Of a stretch of DNA of 58,743 bases, positions 10,001-17,509 are shown one piece after another; position 1 is the first letter of the stretch, and each line of letters begins with the position of its first letter. The notes beneath the pieces were generated by a model. It ran no database searches. It was not told the origin of the DNA and saw only the letters and a list, made by a program, of their open reading frames with translations. The translations under genes were made by a program, and so were the position numbers. Source of the DNA: Verrucomicrobia bacterium ADurb.Bin006 (lineage in GTDB: Bacteria; Verrucomicrobiota; Verrucomicrobiia; Limisphaerales; J093); assembly GCA_002071485.1 (NCBI GenBank), contig MWFF01000043.1:1-58743 (forward strand), written 5' to 3'.

Positions 10001-11607
10001 CACAGCGCCTCGCTCCGGTCCACCCGCGCCACCAGGTCCTCAATCCGCACGCCGAGGCGACCGGTCTCGCGCTGGATTCCCAGGGGCTGGGGTGGACGCA
10101 GTTCAGCGGCGTCCGGCAAACCGGGCAGCGGTTGTTCCGACACCACATCGAAAGCGGTCACGCCTTCGAGCGGGCGGACGAAGTCGATTGTGATGATTGA
10201 AAGGCCCGCTTCCGACGCCGCCTGCCAGTCTTTGATCAGGTCGCCGCTCAGCTTAGTGAGCGTCTGGCCGGGCGGCAAGGCGATCCGGATTCGCGAGCAT
10301 CGTCCTTGCAGGACTTCGCACGCAAAGCTGGTTGACAGACGGATGGCCGCGGGCGTGGCGTCCACAGAGCACCGAGTGTCCACGGTGACCAAAGCCTCGC
10401 GCGCCGTCTCGGCGGCCTTCGCTTGCCAGCGGATGGCAACCTGGCGGTCTGCGCCCACCACGCCGCGAACGTCCGACTGAGTTGTGTCGCTCCCCTCGAG
10501 GAGGACACCACTCACAAGCTGGAGGTCCACGTGCGGGTCGGCGGACCTGACGGAGAGTGTCGCCGCCGCCGCCGGAGGCCCGGTGAAGCGGACGACATTC
10601 CAAGGTTCTTCCCGGGTAACCCGGGCGACCAGCGTCAGGTCAATCCGATTGCTGCCGGGAGTGTCCGTGTGCAGGGTGAATTGGTGGCCCTGCCTGGCGA
10701 TCTGCCAGCCATCAGGCAATTGAGCATCCAGCAGAGCCAGCTCGCCCTCGAACAGTGGCGCCATGACATGATTCGTGGTCGGGGATGTCGCATGGATCGA
10801 AACCTGGAACCGCGCGCTGGCGGCCGCGACCTCGCCGGTGTAGGCGATCGAGTGGACCAGCAGATTGGTGAGACCCACCGCGGACGGACCCGCGTCAGGC
10901 ATGGCCAGCCTGGGAGGACCCGTGCCGCGGGAGAGCACCTGCAGCCCGTTGAGCACCGCCACGCCCCCCGGCGCCGGAACGACCTCGATCGCCACGGGCT
11001 GGTCTGTCTCAACTGGAAAGTCGCGTTGGACAACCGCCGGCATCCGCACGCGGCCCGGGTGCAGCAGGGGTGCATCCTCCTGCGCCGGGGCCCTCAAAGG
11101 CCCGAGAGTATTCGTCCCTGAGCGCAGGATGAAACTCGAGGCTTGTTCGCCCGCCACATCGGGCGCGGCCCAACCATAAAGGTAGAAGTGATACCGACCG
11201 GCGTCGAGACCGGTGAGCGTGACGACCATGTTCGACCCGTTCGGGGCGAACATGTACGAGTCGAGCATCGGATCGCCCGTAGCGTTGCCCCAGACACCCG
11301 GCGCATTGGTGACAGCCACGGCGACTGACGATGCCGAGCCGTCGGCGTATCTCAGGCCTTCCAAACGCCCGTCGGGGATGGGGGCGGTGCCAGGCTGGTA
11401 TCTCGGCTGGTAGTGGCCATAGGCATTCCAGAAATCATTTGTCTGCTGGCCGGCCGCGGCGAAGCCAACCTTGCCACTCGCCGAACCGGGGCCGAAATCG
11501 ACGTTCAACAGAATCTGAGCCTGACCTTCGGGCGCAGCCGCCCCGCCGGCGAGCAGAGACCACAGGAGAGACCAGAAGCAGAGAAAACGGAAAGAAGGCG
11601 TTTTCAT
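4078..11607 (-). CDS. Giant membrane-anchored protein with duplicated beta domains and an internal prepilin-like segment
   Basis: 2,509 residues. The ATG at 11607 (MKTPSFRFLCF) gives a signal peptide; the upstream in-frame ATG at 11682 does not. Order of parts: malectin-like domain starting LLNVDFGPG (about 30-230); long beta-sandwich array with WRNVEFTGANIRRKD near 770; membrane helix at about 1062-1084; a second helix running into AILAGMLLPALSKAKSKAQ and SLNNLKQIGLAARLYAGD with VVFADGSVQ (about 1091-1230), the conserved body of Verrucomicrobia/Planctomycetes type II-like prepilins without the cleavage motif; a Pro/Gln/Ala linker; three membrane helices (about 1332-1419); a second beta array containing WRNVELLGAGIRRRD near 2020; a coiled-coil region (about 2290-2430); and a last membrane helix near residue 2480. 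The two arrays are clearly related, so the protein arose by internal duplication. Function unknown; an envelope or surface role is inferred. Confidence 0.8.
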   Translation of the reverse strand: MKTPSFRFLCFWSLLWSLLAGGAAAPEGQAQILLNVDFGPGSASGKVGFAAAGQQTNDFWNAYGHYQPRYQPGTAPIPDGRLEGLRYADGSASSVAVAVTNAPGVWGNATGDPMLDSYMFAPNGSNMVVTLTGLDAGRYHFYLYGWAAPDVAGEQASSFILRSGTNTLGPLRAPAQEDAPLLHPGRVRMPAVVQRDFPVETDQPVAIEVVPAPGGVAVLNGLQVLSRGTGPPRLAMPDAGPSAVGLTNLLVHSIAYTGEVAAASARFQVSIHATSPTTNHVMAPLFEGELALLDAQLPDGWQIARQGHQFTLHTDTPGSNRIDLTLVARVTREEPWNVVRFTGPPAAAATLSVRSADPHVDLQLVSGVLLEGSDTTQSDVRGVVGADRQVAIRWQAKAAETAREALVTVDTRCSVDATPAAIRLSTSFACEVLQGRCSRIRIALPPGQTLTKLSGDLIKDWQAASEAGLSIITIDFVRPLEGVTAFDVVSEQPLPGLPDAAELRPPQPLGIQRETGRLGVRIEDLVARVDRSEALWQVNAAAGEFAAFQFNLRPAVLHLHLSPVEPLVTASTRARATVEETRLLVDHRVDLNVSRAGIYGLEWSLPPDLTVARVEGEGIEDWQSSAGKLRLRFAQRLLGQRALTIRLEQALNPLPSEIILTPLRLTNTARETALIGAGASAGIQLKTGPLSGAREIPVSGLPERRDELLAFRADAGDWRVNLAVERLSARIVAEVFNLITIGDGLVGGGATIRFGIVNQGVQQFRVRIPAHWRNVEFTGANIRRKDRDGDIWTITLQDKVWRGYTLVVTYDHGFDPQKATLDAGGAHPLDVERETGAVAITSAANLALEPAPIAEPLRRVDPSELAATDRALVARPVLLAYRYEGPAYALELHLTRHEEVPVLDAVADRAQFTSVLTDSGEMLTQASFLVKNNERAHQRFELAPGATLWGVTVNGEPVRADRDGDWVVVALPRGENRDQIYAIDLKYAQQVGALGGLWPRRLELSAPKTDVPGTYAEWVLHVPTTRHVYDFGGTLEVTGGTTYGWRDGWDQFIATYRGLWHEYGAVLIFGTGLLAFVIALVWYGNRKGFGGVATVLVVFCFLAILAGMLLPALSKAKSKAQRINSLNNLKQIGLAARLYAGDNNERMPDSFEAMRNELGTDKVLIDPETGQRYTYVGAGKSEADPNAIIAYSPERPGGRREVVFADGSVQIMSADKFLEATAQHQTVPMDQRVFERNGLAGRPQVAPVTPPAQTGIAIPQPTPPQQVPVAPAIQAPTQAPADAPEAMPVFDATGPTAAGIKSIRFDLPKAGRAYTFTRVLSVEEKAPRISVGLVSSRLFTFVRAAVQVLAFLSGLMLVLVQWRSAHPKALWLSVGLMLAGLATADLLIAWRVLHLALTLAVPVLLALLPAWLLLRWRQHAKSNRPTPASPPDASPGTDIAGTTSVAGSAVLALVLLNGGPEALAASSLQPLSSRVTITRLDLTGSASPRAAQFDATLLLAANGTNAFAQLFGSDVAVQESTVMTGEAQFWRNGNAWSVFMPHPGSATLRLKLLAPLGGDLAKPELDLALPPALGGQMALVLSEPDADVEFPDAIGLVRRLEGETTVIEAVLGSNDRLNLRWTPKRKRADEVEATVFADQTALITLGNGAIHTRTVIDWQASQGELRQVCVRLPSGCRLLKVQGPHVRSWQLAPTNADTLVVDLLKPVAPGLRLTLELEKTLDALPVSARIAVPEALDVKRQTGSIGVRAAAELGLGVERARGLDRVDNAEFAKAAEDAQLAVFSAWRFLRPDFDLEVRAELLQPRIEALQRQHFTVGLEQTELASQIDYTITRLGVFALRLRLPAEGRLDAVASEVIQSWTEHTEGTERFLDLTLKERTVGRVQIEVRWHRPLTNLPAVLALAGVHPLQVAKLDGYMTVSAGPGVGLKTTNLIGVVEIPAATVPGFTPANTGALAFKHLTGEPSAEPTWSIALATEQLESWMRAEIVTFANVGETRVSGQTLIRYEIQNAPTREFRLKTPPAWRNVELLGAGIRRRDHTDGEWRIELQNKVMGLYRLTLSWEMPRGDSNTLVLAGLEAVGVEREAGAVGLLTQGQLQLAPSDTPDQLLRIDARELPGWATSSHPGLPVLCYRYLRPGWILPLDVRRFQDAAVLQGLVDSARFRTVLAGDGQQMTQMELSIRNNGRQNLAVALPNDTRLWSAFVDGQPVRPARRDDRLLLPLERTTTDDAPIAVEVVYVGRVDFPRVAGPVRLDSPWLDLPLKDARWELFVPPDYSYRRFAGTMSYESAELVAVSQDFTFAEYQRQELSKQASFEARAVDFLQRARTEFATGNLDKATQLKGFKGAQIRDQQAAAEFKRLEADVNKAQSTQLIEAQRNYVFLNNARLGLERSGLTAEQASDASKDYDTSVAEQQVAQLQKVQALAETQVAPLRVNLPTRGLRFSFVQALQTEPNKPLTIRLHARSERDRGWFRTAVLSLGGFVLVWGFASVALAFRNSARHARTARTETP

Positions 11608-11756
11608 AGAAATCCCCACGACAGTCGAAACTGGACGCCCGGCAGCGGTTTCCCGAGGCGGCGTCGCCACGCGACGAGCCATCGCTCGAGTGACTTGCTT
11701 TTCAGAATCTGTGCTGAACGAGTCAAGGTATTGGCGCCGCGCAGCGGTGCCTTTTT

Positions 11757-11853
11757 TTTAGCGAGGCGTCGAAGGCCGATAGCCATGCCAAGCCCCGGCG
11801 CAAGCGAATTGATGACATGCCGCGTCGGCCTGACACGCGCCTCTCGCTAAAAT
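11757..11853. repeat. Inverted repeat between the porin and giant-protein genes
   Basis: TTTAGCGAGGCG at about 11757 and CGCCTCTCGCTAAAA ending near 11853 are inverted copies apart from one extra base, separated by about 70 bases. The left arm is preceded by a run of T. The right arm overlaps the stop codon of the FadL-like gene. It may be a mobile-element scar or a long-loop terminator for the minus-strand porin transcript, where the run would read as A rather than U, which weakens the terminator reading. Confidence 0.35.
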
Positions 11854-13124
11854 TGGTATTCGAGCGTCAGCATGACGGCATGGCTGAGGAACGTGTAATC
11901 GCCGTCGGCAGTCTGGCCGGATGCGGACGGCGCGCTGCCCCGGACCGTGCGGGTGGGGCCGTAACCGAATTGATAGGCCAGATCGAAGCCGATGTGGTTT
12001 CCCTTGCGTCCTGCACCGACGCTGAAGAAGTGCCGATCCAAGTCCGAGATCAGAGGGGTGTAGTGGGCGTCCGGGACCGAATTCTGGTTGAAGATATAGC
12101 CGCCGCTGACATGCCAGCCATTGTCGAAGTAGCGGGTGGCGCCCCACTCGAAATACCAGCTCGATTCCCAATCGAATGTCAGAGGGATATCTTGAGGGAG
12201 CAGTGGCGGGAAGGCGGCGGCTTGCTTGATGGTCACGGTGTTCAGGCGGTTCCAGTCCGTGTAGTCGGCATTGAACTCGAAGTTCCAGCGCGGGTTGGGG
12301 CGGTAAGAAACACCGACGATGGTCTTGAGGGGGAACGGGAAATCGGCCTCGGCATCGACTTTCTGTTGTGCAAACGAAGGAACGGCTGCGCCGCCGGGCA
12401 AAGGTAGAGTGACGCCATTTCGGAACGAGGTGCGGCCTTCGAGGTTGGGGGTTGTGATGCTGCGGAAAGACGCGCCGAAAGAGAGTTTCTCGCATGGTTT
12501 CCAGAGCACGCCGAGGTTGTAGCCCAGAGCCCATCCGTCACCCTTGACCCGAAACGCATCATAGGACTGGCTTGGCCAAAACAACCCCTGGCGCAGATCG
12601 ATTTCGGCGTAGTTGACCGTGAGACCGGCGGCAACCGAGAGATTCGGGCGGATCGCCCAAGCCACGACCGGATTGATCGTCATGTAGGTCAGGCTGCCTT
12701 CGGTGGCCACGGTGCGGAAGCCGGTGTCCTGCGGCCATTCCATGCTTAGCCCAAAAGGCGAAAAGACGCCCAGCCCGAACGTCAGAGGCAGTTTCTGGGG
12801 GCCGTAGGTGTAGAAGACCTGCGGGACGGCGTGCCAGGGATTCTCGTTGTCGAACGATCGGCCCGCGGGCGAATCGTACTCGACGCCCAGGTGAAGGCCA
12901 TACACGCCTCCCCGCAGATGATGGCCGTCCAGTTGGCTGATGCCGGCCGGGTTGTAGTAGATGGCCGACGGGTTATCCGCCGTGGCCACGAAGGCCATGC
13001 CCCGACCCGCGGCAAAGGCATCCTGGTCGGGCAGGTCGAAGCCGGTGGCAAATAGCGAGGTTGAAGTTGAGCTCAGTACGGTTGCCACATAGACCCTCAA
13101 CGAGGTTGAAAAGGCAGGCTGCAT
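11847..13124 (-). CDS. FadL/OmpP1/TodX-family outer-membrane transport protein
   Basis: 425 residues. An N-terminal signal peptide ends near LFATGFDLPDQDAFA. The following stretch, with GRGMAFVATADNPSAIYYN and PAGISQLDG, is the hallmark N-terminal hatch region of the FadL family. The rest alternates as a beta-barrel and the protein ends LTLEYQF, with the terminal Phe of outer-membrane barrels. Family members carry long-chain fatty acids or aromatic hydrocarbons across the outer membrane; the substrate here cannot be told. It has its own promoter immediately upstream and is separated from the epimerase gene by about 150 bases, so it is probably transcribed alone. The next gene on the strand, encoding the giant membrane protein, is 240 bases away. 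Confidence 0.9.
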   Translation of the reverse strand: MQPAFSTSLRVYVATVLSSTSTSLFATGFDLPDQDAFAAGRGMAFVATADNPSAIYYNPAGISQLDGHHLRGGVYGLHLGVEYDSPAGRSFDNENPWHAVPQVFYTYGPQKLPLTFGLGVFSPFGLSMEWPQDTGFRTVATEGSLTYMTINPVVAWAIRPNLSVAAGLTVNYAEIDLRQGLFWPSQSYDAFRVKGDGWALGYNLGVLWKPCEKLSFGASFRSITTPNLEGRTSFRNGVTLPLPGGAAVPSFAQQKVDAEADFPFPLKTIVGVSYRPNPRWNFEFNADYTDWNRLNTVTIKQAAAFPPLLPQDIPLTFDWESSWYFEWGATRYFDNGWHVSGGYIFNQNSVPDAHYTPLISDLDRHFFSVGAGRKGNHIGFDLAYQFGYGPTRTVRGSAPSASGQTADGDYTFLSHAVMLTLEYQF

Positions 13125-13132
13125 GGCCGTGC

Positions 13133-13160
13133 TTTATAGTGGAACGTATCTGAACGTCAA
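13133..13160 (-). promoter_or_regulatory. Sigma-70-type promoter of the FadL-like gene, nearly leaderless
   Basis: On the minus strand TTGACG (13160-13155) is followed after 16 bases by TATAAA (13138-13133). The -10 box ends only 8 bases before the ATG at 13124, so transcription would start within about two bases of the start codon. No Shine-Dalgarno sequence is present, consistent with a leaderless or near-leaderless message. Confidence 0.6.
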
Positions 13161-13276
13161 GTCTTTGCAACGAGTGATACCGAAGGCCAAACTCGTGAAT
13201 CTGATCTCGTGAACCACGATCTTGCGCCGCTCACGGTGAGCCAGAATGGTAGTGCTTTGGTTGGGGCAGCGGCTTG

Positions 13277-14203
13277 TTAGAGCGCCGACCGCAACGCTTC
13301 GGCGCTGTTGTACCGAGGGCTCCAGCCTGTGGATTTGAGCTTCGCGCTGCTACCCGTGAAATCGACCAGGATGTCCTGCACCCAGGATGGATGAACAGGC
13401 GATCCCAAGAAACGCCATCTGAAGGCCGTGATCGAGCGTGCTAACCATGCTGGGACAGTTCTGACCGATCGGACTCCAACAAGACGCCACACCTCGCTCA
13501 TGCGCAGGAAATCGTCCGGAACAACATTATAGGCACCGGGCATCTCGAATCGAAGGGCCTGGCAGAACGCCGACGCAACGTCGTCCTCGTGCACAAACTG
13601 TCGGCGGGGATCGTGTCCCAGGAAGTTGATCGCGTTGTCTCGCAGGCCTGACACTGTTGCTCGGTTATGCGGCCCGACAATGTAGATTGGACGAAGACAC
13701 GTCACCAGCGTTGAAGATTCGGCAAACACCTCTGCAACAATCCTCTCAGCAGCAGCTTTGTTGCTCCAGTAGTAGAAGAACCGATCCTCTTTCCCCATCG
13801 GGAAATCCTCAGTGACTCCGGACTGCCCGCGCGCCAGGTAAGGGTCGTAAACGGCCATACTGCTGGTCTGCAGGAACCGTTCCACCCGATTCGCGAGGGC
13901 GGCCAGAGCAACATTCCTGGTGCCGTTCAGGTTGATGTCGTCCCGCGTTTGCTCTGACATGCTGCGCGACCAAAGCACGACCGCGGCTGCATGTACGACC
14001 ACGTTGTGTCCAGCCATCAGACTTGATAGCGAAGGTGACCGGATGTCCATTTCCCGGAAGCACACCTTGGCCGAGAAGCTTCGGGAAGGGCGTGAGCGAT
14101 CAACCGCCGTAATCCGCTCCACCTCAGGCAAGCGCGCCAAGTGCTCGGTCACGACGCCTCCCACGTAACCGCTTGCCCCTGTCACAAAAACACATGCTCG
14201 CAT
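13277..14203 (-). CDS. NAD-dependent epimerase/dehydratase (extended SDR)
   Basis: 308 residues. The N-terminal FVTGASGYVGGVVTEHL is the GxxGxxG nucleotide-binding motif of extended SDRs. HAAAVVLWS and LQTSSMAVY correspond to the strand 4 and strand 5 motifs, and YYWSNKAAAE supplies the catalytic Tyr-x3-Lys. Length fits nucleotide-sugar or steroid-type epimerases/dehydrogenases. Substrate specificity cannot be read from the sequence. It begins 18 bases after the SDR gene on the same strand and probably shares its transcript with the lpxC-fabZ block upstream. The last ~40 residues resemble neither glycosyl-specific nor steroid-specific subgroups clearly. Confidence 0.85.
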   Translation of the reverse strand: MRACVFVTGASGYVGGVVTEHLARLPEVERITAVDRSRPSRSFSAKVCFREMDIRSPSLSSLMAGHNVVVHAAAVVLWSRSMSEQTRDDINLNGTRNVALAALANRVERFLQTSSMAVYDPYLARGQSGVTEDFPMGKEDRFFYYWSNKAAAERIVAEVFAESSTLVTCLRPIYIVGPHNRATVSGLRDNAINFLGHDPRRQFVHEDDVASAFCQALRFEMPGAYNVVPDDFLRMSEVWRLVGVRSVRTVPAWLARSITAFRWRFLGSPVHPSWVQDILVDFTGSSAKLKSTGWSPRYNSAEALRSAL

Positions 14204-14221
14204 TGTGTGCAGATGATGGCG

Positions 14222-15073
14222 TTAGGTTGACCCGGACGACACGCCCGGCTCTCGTTTGGAGGCCTCCACCACTCGGCGAAAGAACTCATGCGTGCCAAGC
14301 CGAGCGATCATCCACAGGCCCAGCCGGGGCATGAGGGCCAGAATCATGAGGATCGGCTGAACCGGGTAGCGACTGACCAGGACCTCCGGCAGGTCATACC
14401 AGATCGCTCGCAGAAGCGCCCGGGCCACCCGGTCCGGGCTCACGGGACTGAGCAGAAATGGCGCGCTGCAGTGTGTTCGGTCCTTGAGACGGGCGTAGAT
14501 GCCCGTGTCCACGAAACCTGGCGTGATGACCGAGGCGCTGACCCCTGTGGACCGGTAGGTAGCGCGTAGAGAATAGGTGAAGGCTGTCAGGGCCGCTTTG
14601 GTGGCTGCATAAGGTTCCTGGAATGCAGGGCCGGACTTGCCGGCGAGAGACGACATGTTGACGATGTGGCCCGAGCGGCGGCGGAGCATGTCCGGCAGGA
14701 CGAGGTGAGCGAGCATCATCGACGCGGTGAGATTGACCTCGATCACATCCTTGATCTGTGCAGGTGTCAGTTCGTGATAGGGGCACGAGTACTCGACACC
14801 GGCGTTGTTGACGAGCAGGTCGATATCGCCGAACTCCCGCCGCGCGGCAGCTACGACATCCCGGCGTTGCGACGCATCCCGAAGATCGGCGTGGATGGAT
14901 TTCGCGCACACGCCTCGGGCCGTGAGGGCATCGACGAGAGCGGCCAAACCGTGCTCCCCGAACCCGACCAAGAGGAGATTGACGCCTTCGGCTGCCAGAG
15001 CGGTGGCGAGATGGCCTCCCATGCCGCCATCGGCCCCGGTCAAGAGAGCCGTTCTACCTTTCAGATGGGTCAT
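14222..15073 (-). CDS. Short-chain dehydrogenase/reductase
   Basis: 283 residues. TGADGGMGGHLA near residue 14 is a classical SDR TGxxxGxG motif, followed by NNAGVEYS, MSSLAGKSG with the catalytic Ser, and YAATKAAL with Tyr-x3-Lys. The tail beyond residue 230 (LMILALMPRLGLWMIARLG) is hydrophobic, suggesting membrane association, as in many SDRs acting on lipids. Gaps of 12 bases to the upstream SDH-family gene and 18 to the downstream epimerase indicate one operon. The reaction is unknown; an oxidation or reduction of a lipid-like alcohol/ketone is only inferred from the hydrophobic tail and the envelope-gene context. Confidence 0.85.
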   Translation of the reverse strand: MTHLKGRTALLTGADGGMGGHLATALAAEGVNLLLVGFGEHGLAALVDALTARGVCAKSIHADLRDASQRRDVVAAARREFGDIDLLVNNAGVEYSCPYHELTPAQIKDVIEVNLTASMMLAHLVLPDMLRRRSGHIVNMSSLAGKSGPAFQEPYAATKAALTAFTYSLRATYRSTGVSASVITPGFVDTGIYARLKDRTHCSAPFLLSPVSPDRVARALLRAIWYDLPEVLVSRYPVQPILMILALMPRLGLWMIARLGTHEFFRRVVEASKREPGVSSGST

Positions 15074-15085
15074 GGAACACTCCCG

Positions 15086-16117
15086 TCAACTGATGTGGAA
15101 CACTGAAGACACGGTGCGTCCACGTACTTTCTCCACTTTGCGCCAGGCGCTGTGGTCGTTGAGGGTGACCCAGCGGCGTTCTTCCTTGCGGTAATGCCAG
15201 TCGCGATCGGATTGGTAGAAAGCCTGGAGTCCGTGCCCTTCGATGATGTTGCAGATTTGGCTGTCATGATTGTTCAAGGCATCGTAATCGGTGACGGCCC
15301 GCTGGCCCATCTCTGAGTAGAGTTCGTTGAGTTCGAGCAACAGGTCGTTGAGCGCGTTGTCGAGTGGGCGGGCGGCCAGTCCGATCCGCTGGGCCTCGCG
15401 CAGGGTGATGGGGTAGCTGTGGGATGGGTAGCTCGAGTTGAGGCATTGGCTGATCGCCGCGGCCTTCTTCCGATCCTTCATGTGATAGGAGAGAATCTCC
15501 ATGCAGAGTTTGACCGAGAGCGAGCTGATCCGGTGGACTGCCCCGATGACCAGGGGGTGGATGTAGGGGAAGACCGCCTGGTACGGATTCACGGCGTCGG
15601 CCTTGACCTCCTTTTGCCAGAGGCGGATGACGCGCATGAGTTCGTCCTGGCTGACACTGACGCGTTCGTTGTCCCGGTCGAGCGGGGAGAGGGCGTGGGC
15701 GAGCGAGGTGTCGACGGCCGAGAGGTGGGCCAGAGGACCCATCTCGATGGCGTCGGCGCCGAGGGCGAGCATGGTTGCGGCCGACTGGCATTCGAGCGGG
15801 ACAAGCACGACCAGGCGTTTGGTGAACTGGCGCAGCAGATTCACCATCATCAGGGAGGCCTGGCCGGACCCGCCGTCGGACTTGACGAAGAGGGTGATTT
15901 GCGGCTGGGGCCCCAGTCGGCGCAGCAAGCCGTAGATCGCGATGACGTCGTTCTGGCAGACCGACCCGTTGTTCGAGTTCCAGTAGGTCAGGAAGCACCG
16001 TCCGACCTTACGCTCGATCCGCTCGACGATCTTCTGGGTGCGATTGAAGAGCACGGGCGGACGCTTGATGCGGGGGCGCGGCTTCTTCGAGATATGGGGT
16101 GGGTTGTCGGTCTGCAT
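15086..16117 (-). CDS. ClpP-fold serine dehydrogenase proteinase (SDH_sah) family protein
   Basis: 343 residues from the ATG at 16117 (MQTDNPPHISKK); the longer frame upstream overlaps lpxC-fabZ antisense to its codon pattern. KSDGGSGQASLMMVNLL followed by PLECQSAATMLALGADAIE is the ClpP/crotonase-fold core of the SDH (PF01972-type) proteases, with the candidate nucleophile Ser in CQSAAT. The fold is shared with SppA and ClpP. No signal peptide or membrane helix is visible, so it is likely cytosolic. It starts 20 bases after lpxC-fabZ and ends 12 bases before the SDR gene. A role in envelope lipid or protein quality control is suggested only by the neighbours. Confidence 0.8.
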   Translation of the reverse strand: MQTDNPPHISKKPRPRIKRPPVLFNRTQKIVERIERKVGRCFLTYWNSNNGSVCQNDVIAIYGLLRRLGPQPQITLFVKSDGGSGQASLMMVNLLRQFTKRLVVLVPLECQSAATMLALGADAIEMGPLAHLSAVDTSLAHALSPLDRDNERVSVSQDELMRVIRLWQKEVKADAVNPYQAVFPYIHPLVIGAVHRISSLSVKLCMEILSYHMKDRKKAAAISQCLNSSYPSHSYPITLREAQRIGLAARPLDNALNDLLLELNELYSEMGQRAVTDYDALNNHDSQICNIIEGHGLQAFYQSDRDWHYRKEERRWVTLNDHSAWRKVEKVRGRTVSSVFHIS

Positions 16118-16137
16118 GAAGTGATGTATCCGAAGTG

Positions 16138-17493
16138 TCAGGCATCGACGAGCATGAACGTCACCTCCGCCTCGCTGACGACGTCCTCTCCCACCAAACA
16201 CACCCCTTTTGCCCGCCCGATCTTCCCGCGCCACTTGGTGAGTTCGACCTGGATGATCAAGGTGTCGCCGGGCCGGACCGGGCGGCGCCACTTGACCACC
16301 TCGGCCGACATGAAGTAGGCGAGTTTGCGGGAATACTCGGCCTGACGCAGCATCAGGATTCCTGCCACCTGGGCGATCGCTTCGAGTTGGAGCACGCCCG
16401 GCATTATCGGGTGGCCGGGGAAATGCCCGGCGAAGAACGGTTCGTTGACCGTCACGTTCTTCACGCCGGTGATCGTGTTGCCCTCGATCCGTGTCACCCG
16501 ATCCACCATGAGAAAGGGATAGCGGTGGGGGAGGATCTTGAGCAACTCGTCGGCATCGAGCGTAGAGCCATCGGTGAGCGGCGCCAGAGGTTTGCCGCCC
16601 GTTGCCGGGGCCGCATCCCGCGGATGCGGCGGTGGGGCGAAGGCCTGGGTGGCCGCCAGAACCTTGCGCATCTGAGCGCTGATGAGGCGGGCCAGTCCAC
16701 AATTGGCGGCGTGGCTCGGGCGGACGGCCACCACGTGGCCTGCCACCGGCCGGCCCACCAGGCTGAGGTCACCCACGACGTCCAGGATTTTGTGCCTCAC
16801 GAATTCATCGGCAAACCGCAGGGGTTCGGTTGTCAGGACGGCGTCATCGCGGATCACCACGGCGTTTTCCAGGCCGCCGCCCTTGATCAGGCCGTTCTTG
16901 ATCAGGTGCTCGATCTCTTCGAAGAAGCAGAAGGTCCGCGCCGGCGCGATCTCGCGGGCCCACGTCTCCGCCGAGAGCTCGATCGAACGGCACTGGGTAT
17001 GGCGGCCTTGCCGATCCGAACTCGTGCATGTCACCTTGAGGCGGTCATGGGGAAACACCGCCATGAACGTATCTCCGCTGGATATCTCGAGGGGCTCGTT
17101 GACCGAGTAGATCTCACGCGCCTCGCCCTGGGGAACAATTCCAGCCGCCTCGATCGCGCGCGAGTACTCCCGCGCGCTCCCGTCGGTCACCGGCGGTTCG
17201 CCAGCATCGAGTTCGACCACCGCATTGTCGACCCCGCATCCGGTCAGGGCCGCCAGGATGTGCTCGACGGTGTGGACCCGGACACTCCCCTTGCCCAGAG
17301 AGGTCGAGCGGGTGGTATCGACCACGTTGTCGATGTGGGCTTCGATTTCGGGCTGGCCTTCGAGGTCGATGCGGCGAAAGCGGATCCCGGAGTGGGGCGG
17401 GGCGGGCAGCAGCCCCATGGTGACCCGGTTGCCGCTATGCAAGCCGATGCCGCTCAGTCGCACCGGCTCGCGCAGAGTTTGTTGTTGGACCAC
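16138..17493 (-). CDS. lpxC-fabZ: Bifunctional UDP-3-O-acyl-N-acetylglucosamine deacetylase / 3-hydroxyacyl-ACP dehydratase
   Basis: The N-terminal 290 residues are LpxC, the committed zinc-dependent step of lipid A synthesis; the last 150 are FabZ, which dehydrates 3-hydroxyacyl-ACP. With the GTG at 17493 (VVQQQTLREPV) the protein has 451 residues, typical for the fusion. Zinc ligands are His78 (TVEHILAAL), His234 and Asp238 (RHKILD), and the general His lies in RPSHAAN. FabZ shows LPHRYPFLMVDRV and HFPGHPIMPGVLQLEAIAQ. The open frame continues upstream to 17691 only because the end of an RsmB remnant happens to be in frame (an ATG at 17571 is a possible but less natural start). It heads a close-packed set: lpxC-fabZ, SDH protease, SDR, epimerase. 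Confidence 0.93.
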   Translation of the reverse strand: MVQQQTLREPVRLSGIGLHSGNRVTMGLLPAPPHSGIRFRRIDLEGQPEIEAHIDNVVDTTRSTSLGKGSVRVHTVEHILAALTGCGVDNAVVELDAGEPPVTDGSAREYSRAIEAAGIVPQGEAREIYSVNEPLEISSGDTFMAVFPHDRLKVTCTSSDRQGRHTQCRSIELSAETWAREIAPARTFCFFEEIEHLIKNGLIKGGGLENAVVIRDDAVLTTEPLRFADEFVRHKILDVVGDLSLVGRPVAGHVVAVRPSHAANCGLARLISAQMRKVLAATQAFAPPPHPRDAAPATGGKPLAPLTDGSTLDADELLKILPHRYPFLMVDRVTRIEGNTITGVKNVTVNEPFFAGHFPGHPIMPGVLQLEAIAQVAGILMLRQAEYSRKLAYFMSAEVVKWRRPVRPGDTLIIQVELTKWRGKIGRAKGVCLVGEDVVSEAEVTFMLVDA

Positions 17494-17509
17494 GCGGCCA
17501 TTAAAGAGG

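Noticed and set aside
11608..11682. Upstream start of the giant protein
   Set aside because: Adds an Arg/Pro-rich leader in front of a good signal peptide that begins at 11607.
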